Source: a virus
Length of the DNA stretch: 47,977 nucleotides
Direction: 5' to 3' (one strand)
IMG/VR virus record: IMGVR_UViG_3300048927_000754
Coordinates: 1-47,977 of that record
This document shows, one piece after another, positions 26,014 through 33,661 of this stretch (the stretch's first letter is position 1; the number at the start of each line of letters is the position of its first letter). The notes beneath the pieces are model-generated. The model saw nothing but the letters and a program-made list of their open reading frames with translations. It was not told the DNA's origin and did no database searches. The position numbers and the translations under genes were made by a program.

Positions 26014-26570
26014 GCTTCCACCGCATCGTGCGCGGCACGCGCGACGGCGTAGTTCCGCTCCCACTTGCCACGCAGCTCCGCGCGCTTGGCCGCCCCCCCG
26101 TTGGTGTAGACGCCAGGGCGCCACACGCGCAGGTAGTACCGCCAGGCCGTCTCAACCGCACCGATCGCCGGCAGCAGCTGCGCATCCGTAAAGAGCAGCA
26201 GGCGCGCCAGGCCAGCGGCCAGCAGGTCATCATCGTCCAGCGCCTCCCAGATGGCCCGCTGCTCGAAGGCGACGCCACGTCGCGCGCACAAGTCCGCGGC
26301 CGGAGCGCGGCTGGCGGCATGCGTACAGACGCCCTTGACGCCGCCGCCCAGCTCAAACTGCGCCAGCCCGCGCGCCGGACCCTTGCGCTCAGGATTATTC
26401 AGGTCGACCACCTGCCAGCGGTACTTCAGCGCCGACTCCTGCAACATGATGCACAGCAGCAGCACGACAGCCGGGTCACTGGTCAGGCGCGACGGCAGCA
26501 GCGCCAGCGCCGGCCGGATGATGCGCGTGACGGCAATTTCCGGTGCGATCGGCAGCGGCAGCAGGGCCAT
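26010..26570 (-). CDS. Endolysin, lysozyme/transglycosylase-like
   Basis: 186 aa from ATG 26570 with CTGGAG six bases upstream. The segment LLLCIMLQESALKYRWQVV places a Glu where lysozyme-fold transglycosylases have the catalytic acid, followed by GPARGLAQFELGGGV, the typical second motif (ARGLxQF). No signal peptide, so export would depend on the holin. Predicted to cut the glycan strands of peptidoglycan. First gene of the lysis cassette, just after the two tRNAs. Confidence 0.78.
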   Translation of the reverse strand: MALLPLPIAPEIAVTRIIRPALALLPSRLTSDPAVVLLLCIMLQESALKYRWQVVDLNNPERKGPARGLAQFELGGGVKGVCTHAASRAPAADLCARRGVAFEQRAIWEALDDDDLLAAGLARLLLFTDAQLLPAIGAVETAWRYYLRVWRPGVYTNGGAAKRAELRGKWERNYAVARAAHDAVEA

Positions 26571-26617
26571 GTGCAACTCCAGGGATTAGGTACGGGGCGC
26601 CTCACGGCGGGCCGGAT

Positions 26618-26691
26618 TGGAGCGGGCTGCCAGGATCGAACTGGCGTGGACGGCTTGGAAGGCCGCAGCCTGACCGCTCGGCCAAGCCCGC
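26618..26691 (-). tRNA. tRNA-Gly (TCC)
   Basis: A 74-base cloverleaf: acceptor GCGGGCT/AGCCCGC with discriminator T and encoded CCA, D arm GCC...GGC, anticodon stem GCGGC/GCCGT with loop CTTCCAA (anticodon TCC), T arm GCCAG-TTCGATC-CTGGC. It lies 3 bases downstream of the Met-type tRNA and 48 bases upstream of the endolysin, on the late strand. Confidence 0.95.
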
Positions 26692-26694
26692 GAT

Positions 26695-26771
26695 TGGTAG
26701 CGACGGCAGGACTCGAACCTGCAACCTCCGGGTTATGAGCCCGGCGAGCTGCCAAATTGCTCTACGCCGCA
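26695..26771 (-). tRNA. tRNA with CAT anticodon (Met or lysidine-type Ile)
   Basis: A 77-base cloverleaf with D arm GAGC...GCTC, anticodon stem CCGGG/CCCGG and loop CTCATAA, T arm GCAGG-TTCGAGT-CCTGC, and encoded ACCA end. Acceptor pairs 2-7 are good (one G-U), while position 1 opposite 72 is T-T. A 1-72 mismatch recalls initiator tRNAs. CAT could also be Ile2 read through lysidine. Sequence alone does not settle which. Confidence 0.9.
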
Positions 26772-26953
26772 AACAAGAAGGCCATCGCTTCCCCCATCGG
26801 CTCCCGACCGCGGGTTGGCAATGGCCTTAATCATCGAGTCGCCGTTAAGCAGGCAACTCTGCACGCTGGGGATTTGAACCTATTCGTGGTTCCGGCCGCA
26901 ACTGTGGGTCAGGTGTGGAGGTTTTTTGGCTCCACACCTGCCACAGGTGGAGA
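26772..26953. other. Gap between HEPN gene and tRNAs with competing hairpins
   Basis: No gene seen. CAGGTGTGGAG (26910-26920) pairs perfectly with CTCCACACCTG (26930-26940), and the latter's CACCTG (26935-26940) pairs instead with CAGGTG (26944-26949). The hairpins therefore exclude each other, as in attenuators. AAGGCCAT/ATGGCCTT (about 26778 and 26820) is a wider inverted repeat. A late promoter is expected hereabouts but I cannot identify convincing hexamers. Confidence 0.5.
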
Positions 26954-27703
26954 CTAAGCTGGGATCTCTGCCCACACCATGTTGATAGCGACGACGGTCT
27001 GGCTCAACAAGTCTTGTGCTTCATCCAGCGTGTAGAAGGCTTCCGGATGCTGCGTGGGATTTCGGAAGTGAACTCTCATTCCATCCAAGTGGCTGAGCAG
27101 CTTTTCGGAAGGCTTCGGAGCTCTTTTCGCCCTGAGCTGGGCTGTCATCGGGCCCCACATCGGCTTGTCCATCCGGTCGCGCTTCTTAAACGCATAGTAG
27201 AGGCATCGAACACACTCCTCGAGACAACGCATTAGATGAAATGCACTTGCCGTTGGTTGACTGAGCGCTATCAATCGTGCAGCCAGCCTGAAGTCCTTCT
27301 TTGCATTCAGCGACAACCGATCCCATACACCTTTAGCTAAAAGGTCTTCAGCAGAGCTAGTGAGAGACTCGAGTGGAAATCTCTTCTTGGTCATGATGTA
27401 TGCACGCCTTAGCTGAATTTCAGCATCAAGAGTGACGTCAAGCTTTGATACCGCTTTCTTTATAGCGGTAGAAAGATCCTCAGGAACGCTCTTTTCGTCA
27501 TGCTCTTCAAGCCGATCTCGTACCTTGCGAAGATCAGATGCCGCCAGCGTAGTTACCGGCAAATCGAGCTCGGTAAGTTTGTCAAAAAACTTGTCAATAT
27601 CTATTATTGCCTGCGTTATAGGCTTACCCAAAAAAGAATTGTTTAGCAAAATGTAATAATTGAATCCAAATGCATAATAGCGGTAGATCGAATTGCTTTT
27701 CAT
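26954..27703 (-). CDS. HEPN-motif protein, probable phage accessory (moron) gene
   Basis: 249 aa. The C-terminal half (residues 135-245) has the HEPN pattern: a helix HLMRCLEECVRCLYYAF, then VHFRNPTQHPEAF containing R214-N215-x3-H219, the R-N-x3-H catalytic motif, and a final helix. HEPN domains with this motif are usually RNases in toxin, defence or abortive-infection proteins. The N-terminal half is unrecognised. Base composition is visibly more AT-rich than neighbouring genes. It has its own GAGGGG ribosome binding site and a possible -10 (TTTAAT, 27723-27728). Its role could be superinfection exclusion, but this is inference. Confidence 0.75.
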   Translation of the reverse strand: MKSNSIYRYYAFGFNYYILLNNSFLGKPITQAIIDIDKFFDKLTELDLPVTTLAASDLRKVRDRLEEHDEKSVPEDLSTAIKKAVSKLDVTLDAEIQLRRAYIMTKKRFPLESLTSSAEDLLAKGVWDRLSLNAKKDFRLAARLIALSQPTASAFHLMRCLEECVRCLYYAFKKRDRMDKPMWGPMTAQLRAKRAPKPSEKLLSHLDGMRVHFRNPTQHPEAFYTLDEAQDLLSQTVVAINMVWAEIPA

Positions 27704-27757
27704 GCCGTCCCCTCGGCGATTAATTAAAAGCAGGCTACCAGAAATCTAACGCTGGTT

Positions 27758-28294
27758 TTATTCGCCAAAGATATTGCGCCGCAGCGTGGAACTAGCTTCG
27801 ACGAGCGATTGTTGCAAAACAGCTGTCGCCACCTTGTGGCTGCGCAAGTAGGAGTCCTTCCGCATCTTTGCGGCCTTGGCCAGGCTAGCCGCCGGCGATC
27901 TACGATGCGGCCACACCAGCGCCGCAGCGGCGTCGTAGATGACCAGTCGCAAGCGGTGGCAGTCGGCGGGGTCCTTCAGGTCCAGCGCGCGTGGGCGCAT
28001 GCGCACGACCACATAGGCAACGCGGGCATACGCAAGATGCACGATCTGCGGAGCGCACTGCCGCTCGTCCAGGCGCTGAGCCACCGACAGCGCCACCTCG
28101 CGCGCCAACGGGTCTTGCATCATTCCGACAGCACCAGCGATGTCCGCCGGCTGCAAGCCTGGCTTCGATCCCCTGCCCTCCACTGGCACCTTGTAGCTGC
28201 TGCCCACCAGCAGGCGCCCCAGAAGCTCCAGCACATCGGGGCGTTCGGTGGTGTGCGTATCGGTAAGGGCCGCACGTGAAAGAGTAGTGGTCAT
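27758..28294 (-). CDS. Unknown; candidate late-gene regulator by position
   Basis: 178 aa, starting at ATG 28294, which overlaps the stop of the next upstream gene. Basic C-terminus (SLAKAAKMRKDSYLRSHKVATAVLQQSL... RRNIFGE) could bind nucleic acid. In lambdoid phages the last gene of this operon, just before tRNA/lysis/late genes, is the antiterminator Q. The position fits here, but I see no diagnostic Q motif. Confidence 0.6.
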   Translation of the reverse strand: MTTTLSRAALTDTHTTERPDVLELLGRLLVGSSYKVPVEGRGSKPGLQPADIAGAVGMMQDPLAREVALSVAQRLDERQCAPQIVHLAYARVAYVVVRMRPRALDLKDPADCHRLRLVIYDAAAALVWPHRRSPAASLAKAAKMRKDSYLRSHKVATAVLQQSLVEASSTLRRNIFGE

Positions 28295-28614
28295 TCGCCT
28301 GATGCCTCGTATCGTTGTGCCTTTGCTTCCCAGTCGGCAGCCAGGTTGTCGTTTGACGTTGCCTTGCGCAGCAGCGCGGTTATCTGGCGACCCTTCCCAG
28401 CGGCTCGGCCGTAGCTGCCGCGACTGCTCGTCTCGCTCAGCAGATCGGCCTGAGATCTCGCCGACACCGCCTCAGCGCGCGCCTCTGCAGCCTTGCCGCG
28501 TGCCCATTCCGCTTTCGTTTGCTTTGGCTTGCCGGCCTGGACCACACGAAAACCGCGCGTCTCCAGCTCCGCGGTCATGGACTCGGTCGATACCTCTTTG
28601 AGCATTGCGTTCAA
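28291..28614 (-). CDS. Hypothetical phage protein
   Basis: 107 aa, not recognised. Ala/Arg/Glu-rich helical middle (ARGKAAEARAEAVSARSQADL) with a basic Gly/Ser stretch. It overlaps both neighbours by 4 bases, so it is coupled within the early operon. No membrane segment. Confidence 0.6.
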   Translation of the reverse strand: MNAMLKEVSTESMTAELETRGFRVVQAGKPKQTKAEWARGKAAEARAEAVSARSQADLLSETSSRGSYGRAAGKGRQITALLRKATSNDNLAADWEAKAQRYEASGE

Positions 28615-28790
28615 GCTGTCCTTTCTCCTGGCCAGCTAAGCCCGGCGCGGCGGTATTCCTCGCGCAGCTCCACTAGCACCATTGCGTCGATCCACACTAT
28701 TTCCTTACCCGACCTCGTTCGTACCACCTGAGGAAGTGAGCGCTCATAACCGGGGTTGGGGTCTTTCTTCGGCTCCGGCGGGCGCTTCAT
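28611..28790 (-). CDS. Small hypothetical protein
   Basis: 59 aa from ATG 28790 (MKRPPEPKKDPNPGYERSL...), which overlaps the methyltransferase stop at 28787 (ATGA). Basic Pro-rich N-terminus, then a short alpha/beta segment (GKEIVWIDAMVLVELREEYRRAGL). Not recognised. Confidence 0.6.
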   Translation of the reverse strand: MKRPPEPKKDPNPGYERSLPQVVRTRSGKEIVWIDAMVLVELREEYRRAGLSWPGERTA

Positions 28791-29587
28791 GCGGCCTGCC
28801 TGATGGCCCACGTTCCCGGGGCTGTTCTGTATGCGATGCGCTGCAGGGTCTGGCGGACCTTCTCCTGCCAGTAGCGGTTGGTGGTGGGCCGGCTACCCTC
28901 CACCTCGCGGTAGATCTGGGGCAGCGTGGCCGTGCCGCCCAGCGCTTCCATGGCGGCACGCGTGACCGCGGCCCACACTGACCGCTCGCCCTGGGCCAGC
29001 AGCGCCCGATACCGGGCCTGCAGGCGTGCCACGGCCGCCGCCTCATGGTAGAGCGCGAAGCCGACCAGGCCACGCTTGCGGCCCTTGGTGAGGCGCGCGA
29101 AGCACAGCGGCGCCATGAGCCTGGGGAACACGTTGCGGGGCAGCATGTCCTGCTGCATGTGCCAGCGCTGCGCCAACCTGTCGACGGTGGACGATGTCTG
29201 GAAGGCGAATGCCGGCAGGATGAAGCCCACGCCGCCCTCATCGGGCAGCAGCTCCCACGCGCGATCGAGGAACTGCTGGATCGTCTGCTGACGGAAAGGA
29301 GGATTGCCCAACACCAGCGTAGGCGAGAACGGCAGCTCCGCCGTGGCGAAGTCGCCCACCACCACGGGCCGGCCGCTGCATTGCCTGGCGCGCTCCGCCA
29401 TGTCTGGGTCTATCTCTACGCCGACCACCTGCACGTGGTCCGGCAGCACGCGCAGGAATGCACCATCCCCGCACGATGGTTCGACCAGGCGATCGCACAT
29501 GCCCAGGTCAGGGTAGTAGCGCTCCACCAGGGCCTGCGCTACCCATTCTGGGGTGAAGAATTGCCCAAGCTCGCGACGCTGCTTCAT
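28787..29587 (-). CDS. NPPF-type DNA adenine methyltransferase
   Basis: 266 aa from ATG 29587, which overlaps the upstream stop. The start is supported by the MKQRRELGQFFTPEWVA opening, typical of N6-adenine methyltransferases. SAM-binding motif EPSCGDGAFL (36-45), acidic VGVEIDP (56-62), catalytic NPPF (95-98), and GFILPAFAF afterwards. The C-terminal 100 residues could contain the recognition part. It is the fourth gene of a DNA-modification cluster and has no partner endonuclease nearby, so protection from host restriction is likely. Confidence 0.88.
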   Translation of the reverse strand: MKQRRELGQFFTPEWVAQALVERYYPDLGMCDRLVEPSCGDGAFLRVLPDHVQVVGVEIDPDMAERARQCSGRPVVVGDFATAELPFSPTLVLGNPPFRQQTIQQFLDRAWELLPDEGGVGFILPAFAFQTSSTVDRLAQRWHMQQDMLPRNVFPRLMAPLCFARLTKGRKRGLVGFALYHEAAAVARLQARYRALLAQGERSVWAAVTRAAMEALGGTATLPQIYREVEGSRPTTNRYWQEKVRQTLQRIAYRTAPGTWAIRQAA

Positions 29588-30048
29588 GGGCGACACTCCA
29601 AGATGTGCAACTTGCGGGTCGCAGTCGTGCCGCACCTGCTCCAGCCCGCTGACTTGAAGCAGAAACCGGGATTGGGGCTGGCCACCCGCTTTGCATTGAC
29701 GTAGGTATAAAGGCGTTCGCCCGGCCATCTGGTCCAGGCAAGGCCCATCGCTGCTGTGATCAAGTCGCTCGAGCGACCGTAGGACGAACCCTCGTTCCGA
29801 AACACGGCGCAGTTCACGCCCTCCTGATGGTCCAAGCTCTTGAACTTGCGCCAGCAAAACAGGGCCCGAGCATCAGGCGTCAACAGAACCATGCGGAAGC
29901 CAGGACCTACAAACCGCCGGCGGTCTCTCCCATCTCTATAAGGCAGTGCGCTGTAGTGCCGCCCAAAAAGTGTTAGCGCGGCCAGGTGGCCGTCGCGAAT
30001 CTCCGTCCAAGGCGCCTCGCCCAGCAGAAATGGCTGCACCGCGTTCAT
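29584..30048 (-). CDS. Possible GNAT-fold (Mom-like) protein
   Basis: 154 aa. Conserved-looking core: LTLFGRHYSALPYRD, FVGPGFRMVLLTPDARALFCWRKF, CAVFRNEG, then LYTYVNAKRVASPNPGFCFKSAGWSRCG, whose ending resembles the N-P-x-x-x-Y/F-x-x-x-G-W/F segment of acyltransferases. Mom-like GNAT proteins of phages modify DNA bases after or with methyltransferases. The place between two adenine methyltransferases supports this, but I cannot identify it with certainty. It overlaps both neighbours by 4 bases. Confidence 0.5.
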   Translation of the reverse strand: MNAVQPFLLGEAPWTEIRDGHLAALTLFGRHYSALPYRDGRDRRRFVGPGFRMVLLTPDARALFCWRKFKSLDHQEGVNCAVFRNEGSSYGRSSDLITAAMGLAWTRWPGERLYTYVNAKRVASPNPGFCFKSAGWSRCGTTATRKLHILECRP

Positions 30049-30896
30049 GCAACCACCGCCAGCTGCAGCGACGCCTGCGAGATTCCACGCTCAGCCACCG
30101 GGTTCATCCACAAGCTCTCGATTCGGGGCCTCGCGCCATCGGCCAGCGCCTGGCGGTCGACCCGGTGCCAGTTGCGGTACAGGCGCTCGTACAGCGGAGA
30201 CGGATAGCCAGACAGCACCACGCCGCCGGCGAGCGTCTGCAGGAACTCGGCGAGCTCTTCATGCTGCTCGTCGGACATCTCGTGCTTGTAGGACTTCCGG
30301 TGGTCGTTATGGTTGACCCTCAGCGACCTGGTGCTGTGCACGTACGGCGGATCCACGTAATGCAGGGTGGTCGGCCTGTCGTGGTGCGCCATCGCTGCGA
30401 GGGCGTCGCGGTTCTCGATCACCACGCCTTGCAGCCGTCCCACGACCGCCTCAAACGCTGCCGGGTAGTTCAGCCAATCCATCGCTGGCGTGGTGCCGGA
30501 CTTGGATGATGTGCTGCGGAAGCTCGATTTCTCGCCGCACACGGCCGCGCTTCCGAAACCCTGGAAGCTCCGTACGACCATTCTGCGGGCCCGCTCCAGT
30601 GGCTCCTTGCTGGGCTTGTAGCTGCGTTCGAACTCCACGCGGCTGAATGGCGTCAGCTCCAGCGCGCGGCGCAGCTGCTCCCCTTGATCGCGTGCGACCA
30701 GGAACAGGTTGACCACCTCGTCGTCCAGGTCGTTGTAGACCTCAGCGTAGGCGCGCGGCTTGCGCAGGAGGACCGAGCCCCCACCGCCGAACGGCTCGAC
30801 ATAGGTATGGTGCGGGCCAAAGTTCTCGATGATCCACGGCGCCAGCATCCATTTCCCGCCGTGGTACCGGACCAACGGTCGACGAGGCGCATTCAT
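30045..30896 (-). CDS. Dam-like N6-adenine DNA methyltransferase (D12 class)
   Basis: 283 aa. The N-terminal YHGGKWMLAPWII and EPFGGGGSVLL (34-44) match the D12/Dam SAM-binding region, LDDEVVNLFLVAR follows, and the catalytic DPPY is at 182-185 (LHYVDPPYVHST). This order fits the Dam family. It transfers methyl to adenine in a short site, possibly GATC. Overlaps both neighbours by 4 bases. No matching endonuclease is nearby. Confidence 0.93.
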   Translation of the reverse strand: MNAPRRPLVRYHGGKWMLAPWIIENFGPHHTYVEPFGGGGSVLLRKPRAYAEVYNDLDDEVVNLFLVARDQGEQLRRALELTPFSRVEFERSYKPSKEPLERARRMVVRSFQGFGSAAVCGEKSSFRSTSSKSGTTPAMDWLNYPAAFEAVVGRLQGVVIENRDALAAMAHHDRPTTLHYVDPPYVHSTRSLRVNHNDHRKSYKHEMSDEQHEELAEFLQTLAGGVVLSGYPSPLYERLYRNWHRVDRQALADGARPRIESLWMNPVAERGISQASLQLAVVA

Positions 30897-32677
30897 GGAA
30901 CCACCTGCGCGGGCAGGGTGAGGGCCAGGGCCACATCCCGCACCCAGATGGATGTACTGCCCAAGGCGAAGGTCTGCCCGGTCCAGGCCAGCAGCAGCGT
31001 GCGGCCCATCTCTTCCGCAATCGCGCGCGCCGCGGCCGGCGGCACTGCGTTGCCGATGCGCTCGCGCCAGGCCTGGTCAGACAGCCCGTCCAGCTCCAGC
31101 TTTTCCTCGGGGTCGACCAGTGACTGCAGCGCGGCCAGCTCTAGCGTGGTGAACGGCCGGTGCCAGGTTCCGTCCTCGGCAGTGATCACGCACACAAGCT
31201 TGTCGGTACCGGCGGGCAGCCGCGGGTCGGCGACGCTAAAGCGGCCGTTGTCGTGGCCAGCAGCCGAGCTTACTGCGCCGCAGCTGGCGTCCCAGGCATT
31301 GACCCCATAGTGGCCGTTGGTCAGGTAGGCATCTCCCTTCGTGCGCATGTTGGCCGGACGCGGATCCTGCACCGCGAACGCGCCCTGCCCGGTCGTGCTA
31401 CCGCTGATCACCGTGCGGCTGGCATCGCCCCAGCTGGTGACCGGGTACTTGGCGAAAGCCGGACCGTCGCGGCGGGGATCCTGCACGCACTGGCCGGTGC
31501 TGTGCGCGCTGGTGACGGCGCCTGCAGCACCACCCCAGCGCACGATCCGGTATTCGTTGTTGTGCTTGGCCGGGCCGCGGTGCCGCGGGTCGGCGACGCT
31601 GAAAGTCCCCTGCCCTGGCGACTTCACCCCGATGATGGCGCCGGCGGTGTCCTCCATGCGCAGCACGCCGTATTGCTGGTACTGGGCCGCACCCTCTGCA
31701 GCGCGCGGGTCAGCGACCGAGAAGGCGCCATTTGTGGGACCGCTGTTGCCGGCGATGGTGCCGGTCGGCTCGTCCCAGCGCTTAACCCCGCAGAACCCGC
31801 CGTGGTATTGGGGCACGATCAGGTAATCGCGCAGGCAGCCGTCTTCCACCTCCAGGCGGTTGAGGCTGCGCCAGTCACTGCCGGCCTCGACGAACGCCAA
31901 GCGCACCCAGGTCTTCCACTGCAGGGCCGGGATGCGATGCATGGGCCCAGCGCGCGCCACGTCGCCCGGCATCGCCATGCGGCCCAGTACCTCACCCACG
32001 CTGCGCAGCGGCCTGCGCACAGGCTCGTACAGGAACGGCGGCACCTTCTCGACGTGGCGTGCCACCAGCAGGAAGCGCTTTCGACTCTGGGCAAGGCCGC
32101 CGAGCTCGCCGCAGTCGTGCGTGGTCTCGTTGACCACGTAGCCATAGGCGCGCAGCAGGCCGGTGATCTGGTCCAGCAGGTGACGGCCGCGGCTGGCGAT
32201 GCGCGGTACGTTCTCGAACACGAACATCTCTACCGGGTCGTCCCGGTACGCCTCGAGCACCAGGAACATGCCCCGCAGGGTCAGGCGGTTCAGGGCCTGG
32301 TACTTGTTCGTCTGGCTTTTGGTCTCCGACATCAGGCCGCTGAAGCCCTTGCACGGCGCAGACAGGAACACGATGTGCGGGCGCTCGTTGTTGAACGCTC
32401 GGTGGATATCGGTGGTGGTCGCCTCCTTCCAGCTGGCCGGCGGCTCGCTGCCATGGAATGCGCGGTACTGGTCGCGGTCGAACAGGTCCAGGACCGTGCC
32501 ACGCGAGCCGGTCAGGCGATCGAAGTCGCGGATCGCTGCCGGATCGCTGTCGATGCCACCGAGGCAGCGAAACCGCGCGCGCGCCGCGCCGATATCCGGC
32601 CGTGCCTGGTTGAAACCCTTACTTCCGGCGCCGAGGCCGGAGAAGATGCTGGCGTGGCGAATCTCGAACTCATGCAT
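30893..32677 (-). CDS. DNA (cytosine-5) methyltransferase with repeat-built target region
   Basis: 594 aa from ATG 32677. Motif I ASIFSGLGAGSKGF (9-22), motif IV SAPCKGFSG with catalytic Cys109, motif VI FENVP near 155, motif VIII QSRKRFLLVA, and C-terminal IGNAVPP. The usual PCQ is PCK here. The target-recognition region is built of five imperfect repeats with W-x2-A and GxFSVADPR cores (31215-31790). It overlaps the preceding gene by 8 bases and the Dam-like gene by 4. Probably protects phage DNA from restriction. Confidence 0.92.
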   Translation of the reverse strand: MHEFEIRHASIFSGLGAGSKGFNQARPDIGAARARFRCLGGIDSDPAAIRDFDRLTGSRGTVLDLFDRDQYRAFHGSEPPASWKEATTTDIHRAFNNERPHIVFLSAPCKGFSGLMSETKSQTNKYQALNRLTLRGMFLVLEAYRDDPVEMFVFENVPRIASRGRHLLDQITGLLRAYGYVVNETTHDCGELGGLAQSRKRFLLVARHVEKVPPFLYEPVRRPLRSVGEVLGRMAMPGDVARAGPMHRIPALQWKTWVRLAFVEAGSDWRSLNRLEVEDGCLRDYLIVPQYHGGFCGVKRWDEPTGTIAGNSGPTNGAFSVADPRAAEGAAQYQQYGVLRMEDTAGAIIGVKSPGQGTFSVADPRHRGPAKHNNEYRIVRWGGAAGAVTSAHSTGQCVQDPRRDGPAFAKYPVTSWGDASRTVISGSTTGQGAFAVQDPRPANMRTKGDAYLTNGHYGVNAWDASCGAVSSAAGHDNGRFSVADPRLPAGTDKLVCVITAEDGTWHRPFTTLELAALQSLVDPEEKLELDGLSDQAWRERIGNAVPPAAARAIAEEMGRTLLLAWTGQTFALGSTSIWVRDVALALTLPAQVVP

Positions 32678-33386
32678 GTGCGGGGGCCTCCGCTGGCGCG
32701 TGCTGGGCCTTCCATTCGTCATAGGCGCGCACCGCGTGGGCGACCGCGTACAGGCGCCACGTCATGTGGTACGTGTAATCCTCGAGGCGACCCGCGCACT
32801 CCCACATGTCAGTGAAGGCGAAGTCCTCGAAGGCCTGGCCGTGGTCGCTCCACGCCGCGGGTTCGAACGCGTCAGCTGACACGATCGCTTCCTGCGCGTT
32901 GTCGCCGTGCACGTCTTCCTCAATCTGCTCCCAGAGCGCCTGCGCTAGCGCATGGCCCTGGTCCATTCCGTCCAGGTCTTGTCCGGACATGTAGTCCTCG
33001 AAGCGCTCGCGGAGCAGCGGCGCTAGTAGATCCTGGTCGTAAGCCCGGGCCGGGCCATCGTTGGCGACCAACTTCTCGCACCAGTAGCTGCGGTTGATGT
33101 ACAGCCCGTGGGCTCCTTCGTGCATATGGTCCGGCTGACGGAAGAACTCGAACATGTCCGGCAGGCGGCTAAACACCGAGGCGCCCATGTCGCCGGTCAT
33201 GGCCAGATTGCCCGGCCAGGTGACGATGTCGAAGTGGTAGTTGTTCGTACCGGGCCGCTTGAACCGCAGGTGGCGGTGCATGCCCTGGTCCAGGACCACC
33301 TCCATCTCGTGGGTGGCGATGTCCTTGCGGAACTGGGTGAGGATCTTGGGTTCCGGCTTGGCGGCCGGCGCGGTCGTGTCATTCAT
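32670..33386 (-). CDS. Conserved phage protein of unknown function
   Basis: 238 aa from ATG 33386; an ATG at 33399 is an equal alternative and nearer the upstream stop. Segment HRHLRFKRPGTNNYHFDIVTWPGNL is followed by FSRLPDMFEFFR. Acidic second half with several Trp/Tyr (YTYHMTWRLYAVAHAVRAYDEW). No enzyme motif recognised. Located in the early operon between nuclease and methylase genes. Confidence 0.65.
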   Translation of the reverse strand: MNDTTAPAAKPEPKILTQFRKDIATHEMEVVLDQGMHRHLRFKRPGTNNYHFDIVTWPGNLAMTGDMGASVFSRLPDMFEFFRQPDHMHEGAHGLYINRSYWCEKLVANDGPARAYDQDLLAPLLRERFEDYMSGQDLDGMDQGHALAQALWEQIEEDVHGDNAQEAIVSADAFEPAAWSDHGQAFEDFAFTDMWECAGRLEDYTYHMTWRLYAVAHAVRAYDEWKAQHAPAEAPAHA

Positions 33387-33400
33387 GTCGGGAGTCCATG

Positions 33401-33661
33401 TCATGCAGTGATGGGCTTCTGACGCGCCTCGCGAAATGCGGGCTCGTCGAAGGTGAAACCGGCAGCGCTGTTGACGCATGCCGGGAATGCTTTGGGGGTG
33501 GGGAGGCCGCAGACGGCCAGGCGGCCGACGCTTGCGAACAGGCGCGCGCGGCGCGTGCAGTAGCAGCAGCCGCCATCTGCTTGGACCAGCGCGCGCACGT
33601 CGCGTCCCTGGGACCGGCTGCAGGTGCGCTCGGGGCGCGTGAGGAAGTCGGCCGCGCTCAA
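33401..33661 (-). CDS. Small Cys-containing hypothetical protein
   Basis: 86 aa. A CCYCTRR cluster in the middle, with further Cys residues (C51, C62 region), might bind zinc or simply be a redox-prone patch. Basic, with no membrane segment. Overlaps the nuclease gene by 4 bases. Not recognised. Confidence 0.55.
   Translation of the reverse strand: MSAADFLTRPERTCSRSQGRDVRALVQADGGCCYCTRRARLFASVGRLAVCGLPTPKAFPACVNSAAGFTFDEPAFREARQKPITA

Noticed and set aside
26820-26890. GGTTCAAATCCCC on the minus strand, like a third tRNA T-arm
   Set aside because: The stem sequences do not pair and no 5' acceptor or anticodon arm could be found upstream.
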